Origin: Perkinsus olseni
Taxonomy: Eukaryota; Perkinsozoa; Perkinsida
NCBI GenBank assembly: GCA_013115125.1
Contig: JABANN010000119.1
Location: 1 to 64,000, forward strand
DNA: 64,000 nt
Direction of reading: 5' to 3'
In this document: one piece after another, positions 25,678 through 38,055 of the stretch
How the letters are laid out: each line of letters begins with the position of its first letter
Numbering within the stretch: the stretch's first letter is position 1
Translations under genes and position numbers: made by a program
The notes under the pieces: model-generated
Seen by the model: the letters and a program-made list of their open reading frames with translations, nothing else
What the model was told of the DNA's origin: nothing
Databases searched by the model: none

Positions 25678-26422
25678 CGACAAACTCAACTCGCCGTCCC
25701 AAGCATAAAGCGCGAAAAAGAAAGCCAAAATGTCATAACTGGGGATCGAACCCAGGACCTCAGACAGATCCCGTATCAAAGATTCCAACAGGTTCTTCGG
25801 TGTTATAGTTGTGAGTGAGGAAAGGGTGATGGCTCTACATAGAAGAAAAGAAACTGCTAGAAGCTCCTCAGCCGCTGAGCCCGCTCCACGATCTCCCTCA
25901 GAGTACCTACACATCACCAACGGATAAGACCAATGACGCATTATGAACAGCAGCAGGTTCGTCCGGGAGGTTGTTACATTCGTCGATCTCCTCGGGCGTG
26001 TCAGTGGCATCCCTCATGCCCAAGTTGTTGTGCTTACGGAACTGGTACAGTACAACCCCTCCGACGCCTATCAGTGCGAAGAGGATCTGATGCAGATGGA
26101 ACCTTCGTGATTTTCCTTCAAGTCCCCATGTAGCGCTGATCCTCCCTATTACGAGTAGCGCGCGCCATGTGCGCTGAGCGCAACTCTAGCCGTTTCGTTG
26201 TGCCGAGATGAAACGGCTGGCTGCAGCCCTTCCCAACTAGTTCTATGAGTATTGCTGTGAGTCTGTGAGAGTCGGTAGAGAGTGTTATCATTGATCCCTA
26301 TTGTTGCAGTGTATTTCCCCATACTTTCCAATAGCCAACTCCGGCTCCTATCCCATCTACTAACGTATTTGGTTGCTGAGTCTCGAGATCTATTCGGAGT
26401 GTTACGTTATTGAGTCTACAGG
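25678..26422. other. Intergenic with a tRNA-like fragment
   Basis: The only recognisable item is the B-box/T-arm fragment at 25731-25760. A minus-strand frame runs through it up to 26010, but its reading there derives from the tRNA-like sequence. Confidence 0.5.
25731..25760 (-). repeat. tRNA-derived (SINE-like) fragment with B box
   Basis: On the minus strand this reads AGGTCCTGGGTTCGATCCCC, a T-arm with a perfect 5-bp stem (CTGGG/CCCAG) around the loop TTCGATC. The tail TTATGAC resembles an acceptor 3' strand. I could not fold matching acceptor, D or anticodon arms upstream, so it is not a working tRNA. A related fragment lies at 48186-48220. Confidence 0.45.
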
Positions 26423-26742
26423 ATGGTTAACCCCGGTGACTTCACTACTCCAGCGGCTCAAGCTGGTGGCGTGAGCGACACACCCACCCGGTCTACTTTG
26501 GATACAGCCGCGGCCCACCATCCTTGGTCCGATCTATGCCGGGGCTGCCTGTACGGCTCTTGAACCGACAAGTCGGCGAGTATCACTCTGGGAAGAGAGG
26601 CAACCATCATTCTTTAGGCTTTGCGCAAACAGTGTACCTTTTTTCCTCGGTGATGAAGCCAATTGTAGCATCCAGGATGCCCGCCGGAGCCTCTGGTGCC
26701 CAACCTACCAGTGAGCTCGTGGGAAGCCACATGAGGAGTTAA
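26423..26742 (+). CDS. Small hypothetical protein
   Basis: ATG 26423 opens MVNPGDFTTPAAQAGG, followed by a His/Trp/Cys segment (HHPWSDLCRGCL). A splice in the interval 26550-26640 is needed to reach the final exon, which ends with SELVGSHMRS and TAA. The exon is near the 3' end of a convergent minus-strand gene (26749). No family is recognised. Confidence 0.35.
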
Positions 26743-26748
26743 TCGAGA

Positions 26749-28848
26749 TTAAACCGCCAAGAGACTCCACACTGTGATCGTTGTGAAATGGTAAGGGCGT
26801 ACACCAACATTGGAAGGGAGGCACTGCTTACTCGAATGCTGCTCAACGTGGGCCGTACGTTGAAGCCACTGGCGCGGATGGTAAACGAAGTAGTCCATGA
26901 ATGCCAATGGTGTGCCGTTAGCGAGGTCAACACGATATCCGATGGCCGTAGGGTAATTGCCTGTCTCCAGCTCAGCAAGGTTTACCAAGTATCTGGGGTG
27001 CCGTCTCAACTCGGATACCGGAGCCAGATAACAAGGGTCTTTAACCCTACAGAGAGTTCTTGACACGTATGCTCGAATGAGGTTTATGATCTGCGAAGGG
27101 CCGTCGAACCTATAGTGTCGTTACGCCTCACAGTCTCCGGTCGCCATCAACTGACCGGTCCTATGAGTGCCAAGCTGCCGCTCACAAACACTCGGTTGAC
27201 GTAGTCATCGGAAGGCACAGGAATCCGAGGCATTTTGTAGAGGAGGTCGCAGATCTTGCTTGTGTGTCGATGAGCCCTGTTTTGAGTAGCATACACCCAC
27301 ACCTGGCATTCAAACGGCAACGCCTAGCCTGCCTCGCAAGATGTCCACCTCTCCGTCAGTCATCGACACGAAGGCTACCCTTGATCCATAACGCTCGACA
27401 AAGATACTCGAGGCGTTGCCCGACCATCCTCCGCAGGGAGCTCTCGACATGGAGTCCAACGTAGGCTAAAACGATGATAAGGGCAGCGGAGGCGAGGTGT
27501 GCTCTCACCACCGAGAAGTGTCCGAATTCCTTCTTCGAAAGCCACCAAGGTTGGGAGCCGTAAGCCCCTCCCTGGCCCAGATCTAGGACACCGCCGACGG
27601 AGCGCGTCACCAGTAGCCGACCTGCAGCATTCATAGCTCATCCGCGGACTGTGATCAGACCTTGGAACTTCCCCTCTCTAGTGTACACAGTTATGTGCCC
27701 CGAAGAGGTGCCAAAGACGTAGAAGGATACGAACCTTACAACAGAGCGTGTCGAGTTAAAGAGGTCGTAATTGATAGCACCTTTCGCGGGCAGTGTAGGT
27801 TGCAGCCGTCACTCGGTACCCTCTTGGCGCATGAACAGAGCACGGCTTGGCCCCCTCAGCAGAGGCGTGGCATTGTTCCGTATCGCCAACCTCTCCTCGG
27901 ACCGCCTCAGAGAGGGACCAGCTGCTCCGTACTGGCAAGAAGGTGTGTACGGCGGCCTGTAGGAGCCGTCCTTGTGCGCTGCTGATTACACTCGCACGAA
28001 GCCTCCAGCTCGGTACTGTCGGCAGTGCGGATGAGAAGGTCATAGATAACGACCCTCTCCTCGTCGGCAGAGACCAGAGCCACGATTCTGATGGTGAAGG
28101 TAGCCCACGATGGTGACACAGCCGTTGCCCACTTCTCCTCGGTGGAGCTGTACACCATCATCGAGTCCACCTTCGACGCGTCAACCTCCACAGTTGTCGA
28201 CGAAAGGACCCGCCCCGAGTAATGATCGACTATCTATCAACAGGTCTCTGTTTTGGAGTTCATACCGCAGCCAACCTTCAAAGTGTTATCAGAGTCAACT
28301 GTGACGAGTACTGAGTCAGGGAGGTCCTGGTCAGCGTTTACTTGAAGCAACCGAGCGTGTAGTACACCAACACCAGCATCAACTGGTCGCGCCTGAGACG
28401 TGCCATCATTCTCACAGCCGAACTCATAATCGACCCTACATTTCGAAGAGGGGGCGGTAGGTCAACTAGAAGGGGATAGTCGGGCTTGTTGGTTGCCAAG
28501 TCCATGACCTGTATCTTCTCTCGCACCCGACCTTCGGATGGGCTAGATCTGGAACGACAATCAGCATATGGGGTCTGTTAGAAGCTAACATGTATCTTGC
28601 GGCTTCCGGGAGGGCCTCTTCCAGTATGGCCCTCATCCTGTCGGACAAGACGACAGGGCCATGCATACCACTTAGTGAGGAGTCTGAACATCAGACGACC
28701 ATCACAATACTGCCCGCGTGCATGGGAAGCCGATGAGGGTACTCAGCGCTTCTAAGGAGCGGCCAAGCTCATATATCAGGTCGTGATCTTTTAGGGAGCC
28801 TCCCACCCCGATCAGGATGAGGGTGAACCACGATAGCAGCAACGGCAT
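26749..28848 (-). CDS. Putative secreted multi-exon protein
   Basis: ATG 28848 begins a good signal peptide (MPLLLSWFTLILIGVGG) followed by KDHDLIYELGRSLEAL. Later exons read MHGPVVLSDRMRAILEE, IQVMDLATNKPDYPLLVDLP, DSVLVTVDSDNTLKVGCG and VDASKVDSMMVYSSTEEKW. Exons around 27634-26749 (KICDLLYKMPRIPVPSDDYV; YLVNLAELETGNYPTAIGY) are similar in style and probably belong to the same gene. Alternating short strands suggest a beta-rich extracellular fold. No named domain is recognised. Exon borders are approximate, and the downstream half could be a second gene starting at the ATG near 27634. Confidence 0.4.
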
Positions 28849-29032
28849 AGCGGAGCAAAGGGACCTTTAACCGTTCCAACGACAACGTTGCTTCCTGCAA
28901 AGGTGCTTTCGGTAGTGATACGAGCATCTTGCCGGATCTGCCACGCCCTCAAAGCTGTTCAAACACGAGCCTTCTCGGAGTATGATACAGGGTTATGAGA
29001 GTGCTGCAAAGATACTGTCGTTGTTGTCGTTG

Positions 29033-31965
29033 TCAGTTGTGAAGGACGTGGCAGTTGTCCGGGTCTAGTGCATCGAGTAGTTCTCTCTGCTTTCGCCCTT
29101 TTCAGTTGGAAAATGCTTCGGGCGTGTTGGACCTTCTGGGACCTAAACGTCTCACGAAGCTTTGGTGCCTCGCCCTCGCTCGCAGCTGCATTTGGAGCTC
29201 CTCGACGACAGTCGGAGCTTCCGAGGCCCGGTCACTGCTGCTGGCCTCCGAGGAAGAATCCTGGTAGGAGACAGACTGCACACCCTTCACTCTCATCAAC
29301 GGTGGTGGCAAAGCTACTGGGATTCACCTCATCGTTCGAGCTGTCATCAGCATCACTGGATGGGAGCGTTACGACTACTCGACGGTCCTCCTGAGAAGAA
29401 GTTTCCAGCAACACCGTGGCGTCAACGAGGAGAAGCAACCGACTTCCTCCTTCCTCTGCAGTTCCAGGGCGGCCTTCGCTTTAGCCTCTTGACGACGCCT
29501 ATGACCAAACAGCATCAAACAAGCATAGTAACCTCATCGAATGGCCTACGCTGCTTCGGCCTGCTTACGACGGCGAGAAGCTTGCCTGGCGCTTTTTGCG
29601 AGGTCTGTTGTCTGGGTCGGTGGTCTAGGTGCTGATCAAGCCTCGACCTTCCCGTCCGGTACAGAAGAAAGCTCGAGTTACCTTGAACGCCAAAACTACA
29701 TCTTTGCTCGGGACTTGACGCACGATGGCCTGACAGAGTTGATGCCTTCCTAGTAAGAGGAGAAACCGGACCTCGGTCTGAAGTGCGCAGCTCAGCAGCT
29801 TGCAACTTCCTGGTCACTATCAGCATCCGGTCTTGTAGTTCCTTCTGTGCCTGAGACATCAAATCCCTTACAGCAAGATCTCACCGGCTTCCCCGCTTAC
29901 TTTGTCGTACAAATCAGGTTCACTGGGATCTATCGCTGACAGTAAAGGACGCTCCCGAATGCAAAAGTCGCATGGACTCACCCGTTTTGCTCGCCTTGCG
30001 GAAGAGGCTTTTCCAAGTCAACGCCTTCGACACTACCGACAGCATGCCGAAGCTACTCTTGCTCCTCGACAGAGTCCGTGAGGGCAGGCGAGTGTCCCTT
30101 TGCGGATTGTTGTACCTCACAACGCGACACGCTTTGATCGCAGTGATCGTGGTCCCGATCACAGCAATCCTGGATTCCGAGCACCCAAGATCCGTTTCCA
30201 TCACCAGTCAACAGGCTCACCGCACCTAGATCATCGGGCCCACCTACATGTGCCGCAAGATCCGCGTTGTCTCTGATACATCACTATCCCCTAAGCAGAT
30301 GGGAAAACTTCCAAAGCGGGACTGCAACAAGATCGCTTCACCATCGGACTCCTCGTCTGCCGACTCGCTACGTTCTTGATCGGCCTTAAGCTCTTCAAAG
30401 CGGCCAACCTGCGAGGAAGGTATTCCATGCCGCAGTTCATTATGACGCGTTCTTTCATCACCTCTTTGGTCACGTACTCCTCTTTCGCCTGTACTTCACC
30501 AGCTGTCGTCGCGAATAAGTTTTTTAAGCCTCACAGGACGAGGCACTCACTCCCTCGCAGTCAAGCAAATGGCTTACCAGCTGTGATTTCTTCCTCATTC
30601 CCGTCTGTGTTCGATCTGCTGAGGGGCCTTGAGCCCTGAGCTTGAATGAGATCCAGACTATCCGGCTCGCGCCACCTCTACTTTCTCTCCCGAGTCGTCA
30701 GCTGTAGCGGCCGTGTCTCCCTAGAGAACGCATCGCTATCACGTTTGCTAAGACTACGCACGACCACCTGGGCGACATTCGCGGGTTCCTCCTCAAGTTT
30801 CCGCATCATCTCTTCCGCCTAGGAGCAGTGCGTTGCGGAAGGTGTTCGGCAGCCCTATCGCCCTACCGACTCAGTCAGCTGCTTCGCAAACAGTCGCTTC
30901 GGTCGGGAACCTACGTGAGCACGCCCTCCGCACGATCACTCGCTAAGAGAATATTTATCGTCTTGACCTCCCGGGATCGGTCAAGACTCTCAGATGCCGA
31001 ACGTACCATCCGCATCAACCACGGCTCCTCGCCTACACTGCTCTGGGAAGGCCAGACGACCGGTCTGGATCTGAGCCGCAGGAGCCGATGCGTCCATTCA
31101 TTCAGTGGCGCTCCCATTGTCACCAGCATCCGCTTGCACATCTGATTGACTTTCTTCATTTCCTCAGCTTGCCTGGATGCCTCTGTCTTCGGTTCCAACT
31201 TCTTGCTGGAGCGTCCCGCAGGAGCCTCTCTTACTGTAAGCATTCTACTGCCTGAATAAGGATTCCTGCTCTCACTGAACGGTTTAGTCCGGGGCGCCAC
31301 CGTGCGTTTGCCCGCCGATCCTTCCCTTTGCTGCGGCCGCCGCATCCTGTTGCTCTTCCCTCTGTCGCTTTATTTCCTTTGCTTTCTGTTTCCGCAGCTG
31401 CTTTGATATCTGCGATACCGAACCGAGTTGCATGGGCCACTTCTAATTAAGTTTTGCGCCATCGAGTTCCATCCCATCAACCCACCGCATCCATATGACG
31501 TCTATGGTCGCGTGCCGCTTTCTCTTTCTGTTCTAAGGCTGCTACGACGCTATCAGTCAGCCATGGGCGCTCGGCTGTCCTCTCCCTTGTGAGTGGTTGA
31601 ACTACCAAGTCAAGTTGAAAGTCGGATGATGTCAAGGTGCGCATTACTCCGTGGAGAAGATGCGACCGGGGAAGTTGGTCTGGGTACGTGACGTGTCATC
31701 GTAGGCCAATGGTTCATCTTGAGGTCCTCAATATCTTCCCTTGTCAGCCGCATTTTCGTATCTTCCGCTACCTGCCCATTTCTCTCGACACCTCAAAGAT
31801 ATCCTTATCGCTTTAAGCACTGCGCAGAAGTTGAATCACGCATGTTACGCATTTATGCCGCATTTTCAACACTTCAAGATCTCGTGCTTGTTGCTTCTCG
31901 TCATCAGTCTCACTAAAGTCTGCGCCGTCTTCGCTGCTCGTCTCAAATTCTGTCGAATGACGCAT
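29033..31965 (-). CDS. Coiled-coil/basic hypothetical protein, multi-exon
   Basis: ATG 31965 opens an acidic N-terminus (MRHSTEFETSSEDGADF) followed by EKQQARDLEVLKM. Further exons include MRLTREDIEDLKMNHWPTM, SVVAALEQKEKAARDHRRHM and the strongly helical QLRKQKAKEIKRQREEQQ. Then come EASRQAEEMKKVNQMCKRML and QKELQDRMLIVTRKLQAAEL, and a C-terminus with EELQMQLRARARHQSFVRRL. The last exon ends ELLDALDPDNCHVLHN, stop at 29033-29035. Heptad-rich segments with many Lys, Glu, Arg and Gln indicate coiled coils. The Ser-rich acidic stretch near the C-terminus could be a phosphorylation target. The exact intron set is not resolved, and no orthologue is recognised. Confidence 0.5.
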
Positions 31966-33214
31966 CGTGAATGACACCCACAACTGGAAAGTGTTGTTAG
32001 GTAGAGGGCCAATCTGTGTATGACAAAGCTGGTAATTCACAGCCAAATCTTGCGGAGTGATAGGTATGGTCGAAAGGGCTGGCCTCTTTTTCAAGCGATC
32101 TGTGAGGATCCGCTAGATCCCACCCGCCTGCGGAGTCAATCTGCCTCAAAAATGCGCATGCAAGAGATTGAGTACCGGCGTAGTCTTTCAAGGTTCTAAT
32201 CTATTGATGGAACGAATTTACTACGGTTGAACGTCGTTGGTACGGCGGAACAGATGGATTCAATAAGTTCGAAAACTCTGTGAACCTTCTAGCACTTCTG
32301 TGTGTGGTGGAACACGAGGGTTCCTCGAAAAATGCACCCGCATTAGTGGAGCAGTTCCCCCAGTCTCGGAATCACGATAGGGAGAGCATAGAGGATGCAC
32401 ATACTCCGGTCTTTTCCCAGTAGACCTGCCCAAGCATGTGTACTCGGTTGTCTACTATGCCCTCTGCCTGGGAGCAGAGCCGTAACGTCCGGTGACTCTC
32501 TTTTGACTGTGAAGTCTGCCTCTGTGGCCAGACTTCTATTTATTTCTTCGACGCATCGTCAGCGTGCCTAACACTACTGTTCGGTAGGGTACCAGAGGCC
32601 GCCAAACTCTGTGTCCACAACGGACCAAGGCAGCGGCCTCTGGTGTCCTACCTCAACATCCAGGGTGCGGAGGGCTGGGTTCAGCTCACATCCGCGAGTA
32701 CAACCATCGGTGATTCTACAGTTCCTTATGCTTACAGTCTAATAGCTCTAGCGTTATTGAAGCACCTGATGGCAGGCTCCACGCACATTTCCTCTGCTTG
32801 CGTGAAGTTCACTCCCGCTGATCCTCCTGTGAGAGGATTGCTACCACGACTCGAACAAACAGAGCGATGCAAGTATTGAAAGTTCCGTAACAGCCACCAA
32901 GTGATATTCATCTTCACGAAAGAGAGGGCGAATGCGACGAAGCGCGACCTAGACGGAGTGAGCTGGCTCTCCGCGCATAATAGCTTTGCTAATCTGAGTA
33001 AAGGGGCAACGGTCTCATCGTCACCTACAAGCGACTACGTGAGAATCTGAGACGATGCCTGTGAAATTGAACGAATCTGACTCACCTGCGAGAAGGCTAC
33101 GCCTTCAGCTAGCTTTGCATACCTGAGGAGACTACTGCACCGAAATCCAGGCCAGGTATTCTAGGCCACTCAAGAAAGAGAGTCAGTGCAGAGGATCTCG
33201 GATTCGTTGAACGC
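31966..33214. other. Intergenic, includes part of a duplicated segment
   Basis: No supported gene. Around 32930-32985 the sequence (GAATGCGACGAAGCGCGACC) is repeated with changes at 35429-35485. Both copies lie downstream of a glutathione transferase gene, so they belong to the same tandem duplication. Confidence 0.55.
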
Positions 33215-34336
33215 TTACACTTTAATAAAATAGTCAGGGGGCATGATAGTAGCCTTCACCTCGTCAACTGCGGACATACGATCATACCAATCGAATAGTT
33301 TCCCCAGCTGCGGTTGGGACTCACGGCTCAGGTCGAGCGTTCCACCTGAAGAGGGCGACGTGAGTCACGTGACAAGTAACTCCAGAGCAAGTGAGACCGA
33401 AGTGACCGAAGCAAGTGCGTCTCTGGTATCAAACGGTTGACGGATTGCGCCACCTTTGTAGTGACCAAGAAGGAATGACCTCTGGATCCAAGGATAAATC
33501 GTAACATCGACCAGACTCATCTCCGGGCCGTTAAAGAATGGCCCTCTCATCTGAAGAGAGTTCAGAATGGAGAAAATAGCTCAGATGGGACGCAGATCGT
33601 CACCTCGGCAACGAACTTCTCAGCCCCTGCCACCATCTTGTCGAATTCTGCCTTATCGTTCCGCATCAACACCGCATAGAATGGCGAAGCGATGTTCTCG
33701 TTGTACAAGGAGGCCGCTTTGACGATACGCTGTCTACCAGAATGAGAAGGGAGAAAGTGACAGCCAGGTTTCAAGGAACATGCTGAGGATAGAGGAACCG
33801 ACGAGTCACTTCTCAGCAGTATCATCTCGAGGTAGCAGAGGCGTCCCTTTCAATCCGAACTTGGCAGCCAAATCGTCGATGTACTCCACCATGGCCAACG
33901 ACTGGGTTACCTGCACAAAGCAACACGGCGTTCTCAGTGTGGTGCCATACAGTGCACCAGCGTACAACTTCCTCACGCCCATCCGGCCAATTGACAACTA
34001 AAGTTGGGATAAGGCCTTTAGGGTTCTTTTCTACCAGGAGGGGATGCTTTTCATACTTCACACCAGCCGCAGGCGAGCTCATGCCCTCGATGGGCTCGTA
34101 GGGCATCTGTTAGAAATCTCAACGAGCACAGGCATCGCGTGCGGAAGCGGATTCAACCGATCGAATCGTGTTGAGGGAGCAGCAGCGGAGCTGACTCTGG
34201 GTGAAGGACGATCTCTCAGTCCGGCCTGTCCCACCTTGAACCAGTCCAGAGCAATACGGGCTCGCTGGGAGAAGGGAGAAAAGTCGGACGTTAGAAAACG
34301 CAGACGAGGGAATCCATTGATTTCGGTAGCAGTCAT
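33215..34336 (-). CDS. Omega-like glutathione S-transferase, copy 1 (Ser at active site)
   Basis: ATG 34336 opens MTATEINGFPRLRFLTSDF. The thioredoxin-fold active site reads SPFSQRARIAL where omega/DHAR-type enzymes have CPF. Spliced exons carry EKNPKGLIPTLVVNWPDG (cis-Pro, glutathione contact), SLAMVEYIDDLAAKFG and LPRDDTAEK, then a helical C-terminal domain (IVKAASLYNENIASPFY; MSLVDVTIYPWIQRSFLLGH). The stop is TAA 33215-33217 after IKV. Omega enzymes are soluble thiol transferases and dehydroascorbate reductases. The Cys-to-Ser change here would be expected to alter that activity. It is a tandem paralogue of the gene at 35866-36977. Four or more short introns interrupt it; borders were not all resolved. 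Confidence 0.82.
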
Positions 34337-35865
34337 CGTTCCAAAGTAGGTATCAAGAAGCCCTGATCGGAACACCGTAAGACGTAGCAGCTCGTACTGA
34401 GTTCAGCCGCTCCTCGATCGAGGAACAGAATGCAACATCCAAGGCCTAGCGGAGTCGAGTTCGAAAACCCCGACAAAGAAAGGTGTTCCACCGGTCTTTC
34501 GAGCAGGCGCCAGAGCGGGAGTTGAGGCTCCACCAACAACATCTTTTAGGCACATCTTGAGTTGGCAATGGTACGTGCTCGGCGAGTTTATTTAAACACT
34601 GTGAAGAAGGCGCGTAGAGGCCGTGTGTATGCGTGCAGGTGCGTGGGCAGCAGCAAAGCTAGTAGTGGGACAGGGGCGCCTCCTGAGAGGATACCCCTGG
34701 CGTAATCATACATCGAGGCGAAGTACTCCGCAGAAAACTCGGCTCATGGCAGCGCAATATCGTTCAATAACAACGCTAACAAGAGCTCGCTTGTCTTTCA
34801 TGTCGACCCTCATTTCCCTTGCTAGACTATCAATTCTTCAGTCTAGTGATGCCCGTGAAGTTAGACAGGGGCGCGCTGGAGACTTCGTTCAACTTATTCC
34901 CGCCGTCAGCCGTACAGTAACGGAGGGGGTCTCGGGAACCTGACGAAAGGTGGGGTATATGCATGTTTCGTCGAACACGCAGTAGCAAACTGCAAGAACC
35001 GAGCAAGCTCGACTTAAGAGCCGAGCGACTCTTCGATGGGTCAGCTTCAACGGCTCGAACGTCGCGAGAGGTCAGCAGCTCGCTACTATCACGCCTCGAC
35101 GGAAAAGTTTAACACAAGGGAGGAAGCGCCTTCCCCGATGGTGACTTCATATTGTCACCATCGACTGTAATCAAGATGAGTGTCTCTGAATGGAAAGGAT
35201 GCCCCTCATCTATGCAAGTGTCTTCACTCCTAACAGCTCCATAAACGGATAGTCCTGCTAGCCGCATCGGATACTTTCGTGATGCTTGCGCCGGCATTGG
35301 GTCGACCGGGTGATCTACGTTCCCCGAGGCATCATCATGACTTAGACGAACACGGCAACAAGTGGTATTGGAAAAATCGATCACCTTCGACAACAGATGA
35401 GATGGTTTCTAGGCACCAAACACGAGTGAATGCGACAAAGCGCGCCCTAGACTGAGTGAGCTGGCTCTCCCTTCATCACAGCTTGGCCAACCTGAGAGCA
35501 TGAGCGACAACCCCAGCCTCGCAAAAGAACGACTGAAGCAGCGACTACGTGTGATGCTTGGACCCTCGTCGCGAGGTATTTTAGCGGCTCTGGCTTACCT
35601 TCGAGGACGCCTTGCCGGAGGCATACCTCTCATATCTGAGGGAAGAGGCTCACACGAAGTTCCGATTCCGGTCTGGACCAGTTGTTCAGAAGGCACGCAG
35701 CGTCGCACGGCCGAGAGAAGCCACGAAGTTTCTGGGCGATCGTGTATTGCAGTGACGATAGATCAGTGTAAGATACATAGACCAGATATTGAGTATGGGT
35801 ACCCTCACAGGGCCGAAGTAAGGATACTTGATTGTCCGCTACCGCAAGGCAAAAGCAGTGGGAGA
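34337..35865. other. Spacer between the two transferase genes
   Basis: A minus-strand open frame at 35109-35393 looks partly coding (MRLAGLSVYGAVRSEDTCID) but begins with TTG, has no recognised domain and no clear partner exons. It may be a remnant exon copied or stranded during the duplication. A diverged repeat of the 32930-32985 segment lies at 35429-35485. Confidence 0.4.
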
Positions 35866-36977
35866 CTTACGCCTTGATGTAGTATTCAGGAGGCATGTCA
35901 GTAGTCTTCACCGCGTCGGCTGCGGACATACGATCAAGCCAGTCAAATAGCTTACTCAGCTGCGGCTGGGATCCACGGCTTAGGGTGAATATCGGATCTA
36001 GACACGGTTAAACGCTGAGACTAGTGAATTAAGAGAATTCGAACGAGGGCTGGGCTCGTGTATTGATGACGACTCGCATCACCTTTGTAGTGACCCAGTA
36101 GGAATGACCTCTGAATCCAAGGGTAAGCAGCAATATCGACCAGACACATCTCCGGGCCATTGAAGAAGGGCCCTCTCATCTGAAGGGAGCTTAAACCGGA
36201 GAGAATAGCTCCGACGGCAGGCAGATCGTCACCTCGGCAACGAACTTCTCAGCCCCCGCCACTATCTTTTCGAATTCTGTCTTATCGCCCCGCATCAACA
36301 CCGCATAGAATGGCGAAGTGATGTTCTCGTTGTAAAAGGAGGCCGCTTTGAGGATACGCTGCCTAACAGCGAAGAAGGGCTGCCTTACAGCTAGGATTCA
36401 ACGAACAGGCTGGTAGTGGAGGACTAGACGAGTCACCTCTCTGCAGTATCATCTCGAGGTAATAGTGGCGTCCCTTTCAATCCGAACTTGGCAGCCAAAT
36501 CGTCGATGTACTCCACAACCACAAGAGACTCGGTGACCTCGAAAATGGAACGCGCAGGTCTCCTCTTGCTCCCTCAATACGTATACACGGGTTTGCTTAC
36601 AACTTCTTCGCGCCCATCAGGCCAGTTGACAACCAAAGTGGGAACGAGTCCCTTTGGATTCTTCTCGAGCAAGAGGGGATGCTTCTCGTAATTCGCAGCA
36701 CCCTCAGGCAGGCTCAAAGCCTCGATCTTCTCGTATGGCATCTACGGTAGAGCAACTCGAACACTCGGCTCAACAAACCAGAGTGTGGACTGGACAACCC
36801 GACCAAGCCAGAGCATCTTGCCAGAGGAGAAGAGACACCCTCGTGAAGCCGGATGATCGTCCGGAGACGCCTCACCTTGAACCATTCCAGGGCGATACGG
36901 GCTCGCTGGGCGAAAGGACAGAAGTCGGACGTTAGAAAACGGAGACGAGGAAATCCTTCGATCCCAGTGGCAGTCAT
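35866..36977 (-). CDS. Omega-like glutathione S-transferase, copy 2 (catalytic Cys kept)
   Basis: ATG 36977 opens MTATGIEGFPRLRFLTSDF, followed directly by CPFAQRARIALEWFKV with the expected omega-class cysteine. Splicing leads to MPYEKIEALSLPEGAANY, then EKNPKGLVPTLVVNWPDG and VTESLVVVEYIDDLAAKFG. The helical domain follows, with stop TAA 35866-35868 after YYIKA. The likely function is glutathione-dependent thiol transfer or dehydroascorbate reduction in the cytosol. It is closely similar to copy 1 in exon sequence, and the introns differ more, consistent with duplication followed by divergence. Both copies point the same way, with about 1.5 kb between them. Confidence 0.84.
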
Positions 36978-37210
36978 CTTTCGAATAAAGAGACAAATTA
37001 GTGCCCGAACTGAGATAGATAACGCGGGGTGCCCGCGAGACAACGTCAGGGAAGAGAAAGCTCGACGAAGACTGCAGTGTCGAGGAGAGTTGAAAACTGC
37101 ATCACAAGTCGCCGCCGTACTACAGAACGATTGACCGAGCCAACGAATACTACCGAAAGAGGGGGGAATTTCAAGCGCAATCTGAACCCCAGATTCCGAA
37201 GCGTTTTTGC

Positions 37211-37922
37211 GTGCACATGACCACAAGTGGCGACGCCACTGTGGCGTCGACTGGCGGGCGCCGCCTACTAGGCATTGTCCCGGCGCTCCAGGTGACCGTT
37301 GTGAGCATAGCGGTTACTGTTGTGAACCGCTGCCACTTTACGATGACGCTGCCTTCATATGGGTCGCAACTACTACTGCGGCACGCCAACGAAGAATGGT
37401 GTCTTCAGCCTTCTCCCGTTCTCGCTGTTACCTGGCCTCACCTGCTGTTGATGCGTCGCTGTTATCGACAGTGGAAATAGCCTTCGGAGCAAACCTCGCG
37501 ATCAGACGGATGGCGCTGCGCTAAGTTCGCCTGGATACCTTTGCACGCGCGCCCAATGACTGTCGCGGGGCTTATGTACTCACTGATCCAACAGCTAGTA
37601 GCCCCTATGGTTTCAGCCGCTCACCAGCAGAAGGGTATCTCTGCTGCATTCGTGTCAATCTCATTCGACCAATCAGCGATGCTTGTCCGCCTCATAGTAT
37701 CGTCGATCGAGATAGACAGTTGCACGCGCGCGCTCAAACTTTGGTTGAACTGTCTCGGGAATGACTACTGTGGACCGATACCAGAGATGTTAGAGATTAT
37801 GCTGGTATTGATACTCCGGGGACTCCGCTAGTATCACTTAAAGATTCGATCATAGGTAGGGTCCCGACAGGTATCATAGGATTAGTCCATGGTATGAGGG
37901 CTCTCGGGCGGGACCCAAAGAT
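37211..37922 (+). other. Coding-like fragments, unassigned
   Basis: Several plus-strand frames look coding: MTTSGDATVASTGGRRLLG, RQRRMVSSAFSRSRCYLA, LIQQLVAPMVSAAHQQKG and LVSLKDSIIGRVPTGIIGL. I could not join them with clean splices, and the family is unknown. It may be an intron-rich gene or a decayed one. Confidence 0.3.
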
Positions 37923-38016
37923 TTAGGACGAGCTTGTGGGAACTTTGTAACTTCTCAACCACTGCCTTGTTCCTGGGGCCTATTTCAAAAGTCTCCTTAA
38001 AGAGGACTTCTTGAAG

Positions 38017-38055
38017 TTCTTAAGCGTGAAACGGCGGGATTTTGTCGCTTAAGAA
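38017..38055. repeat. Perfect 10-bp inverted repeat (hairpin)
   Basis: TTCTTAAGCG at 38017-38026 is matched by CGCTTAAGAA at 38046-38055, with a 19-nt loop. It lies in non-coding sequence 268 bp upstream of the RING-H2 gene. Its function is unknown. Confidence 0.7.

Noticed and set aside
25731-25815. A functional tRNA gene on the minus strand
   Set aside because: Only the T-arm folds; acceptor, D and anticodon arms do not pair.
37211-37922. Capsid- or retroelement-like coding fragments
   Set aside because: No reverse transcriptase, protease or capsid signature is visible and no terminal repeats were found; left as unassigned coding-like sequence.
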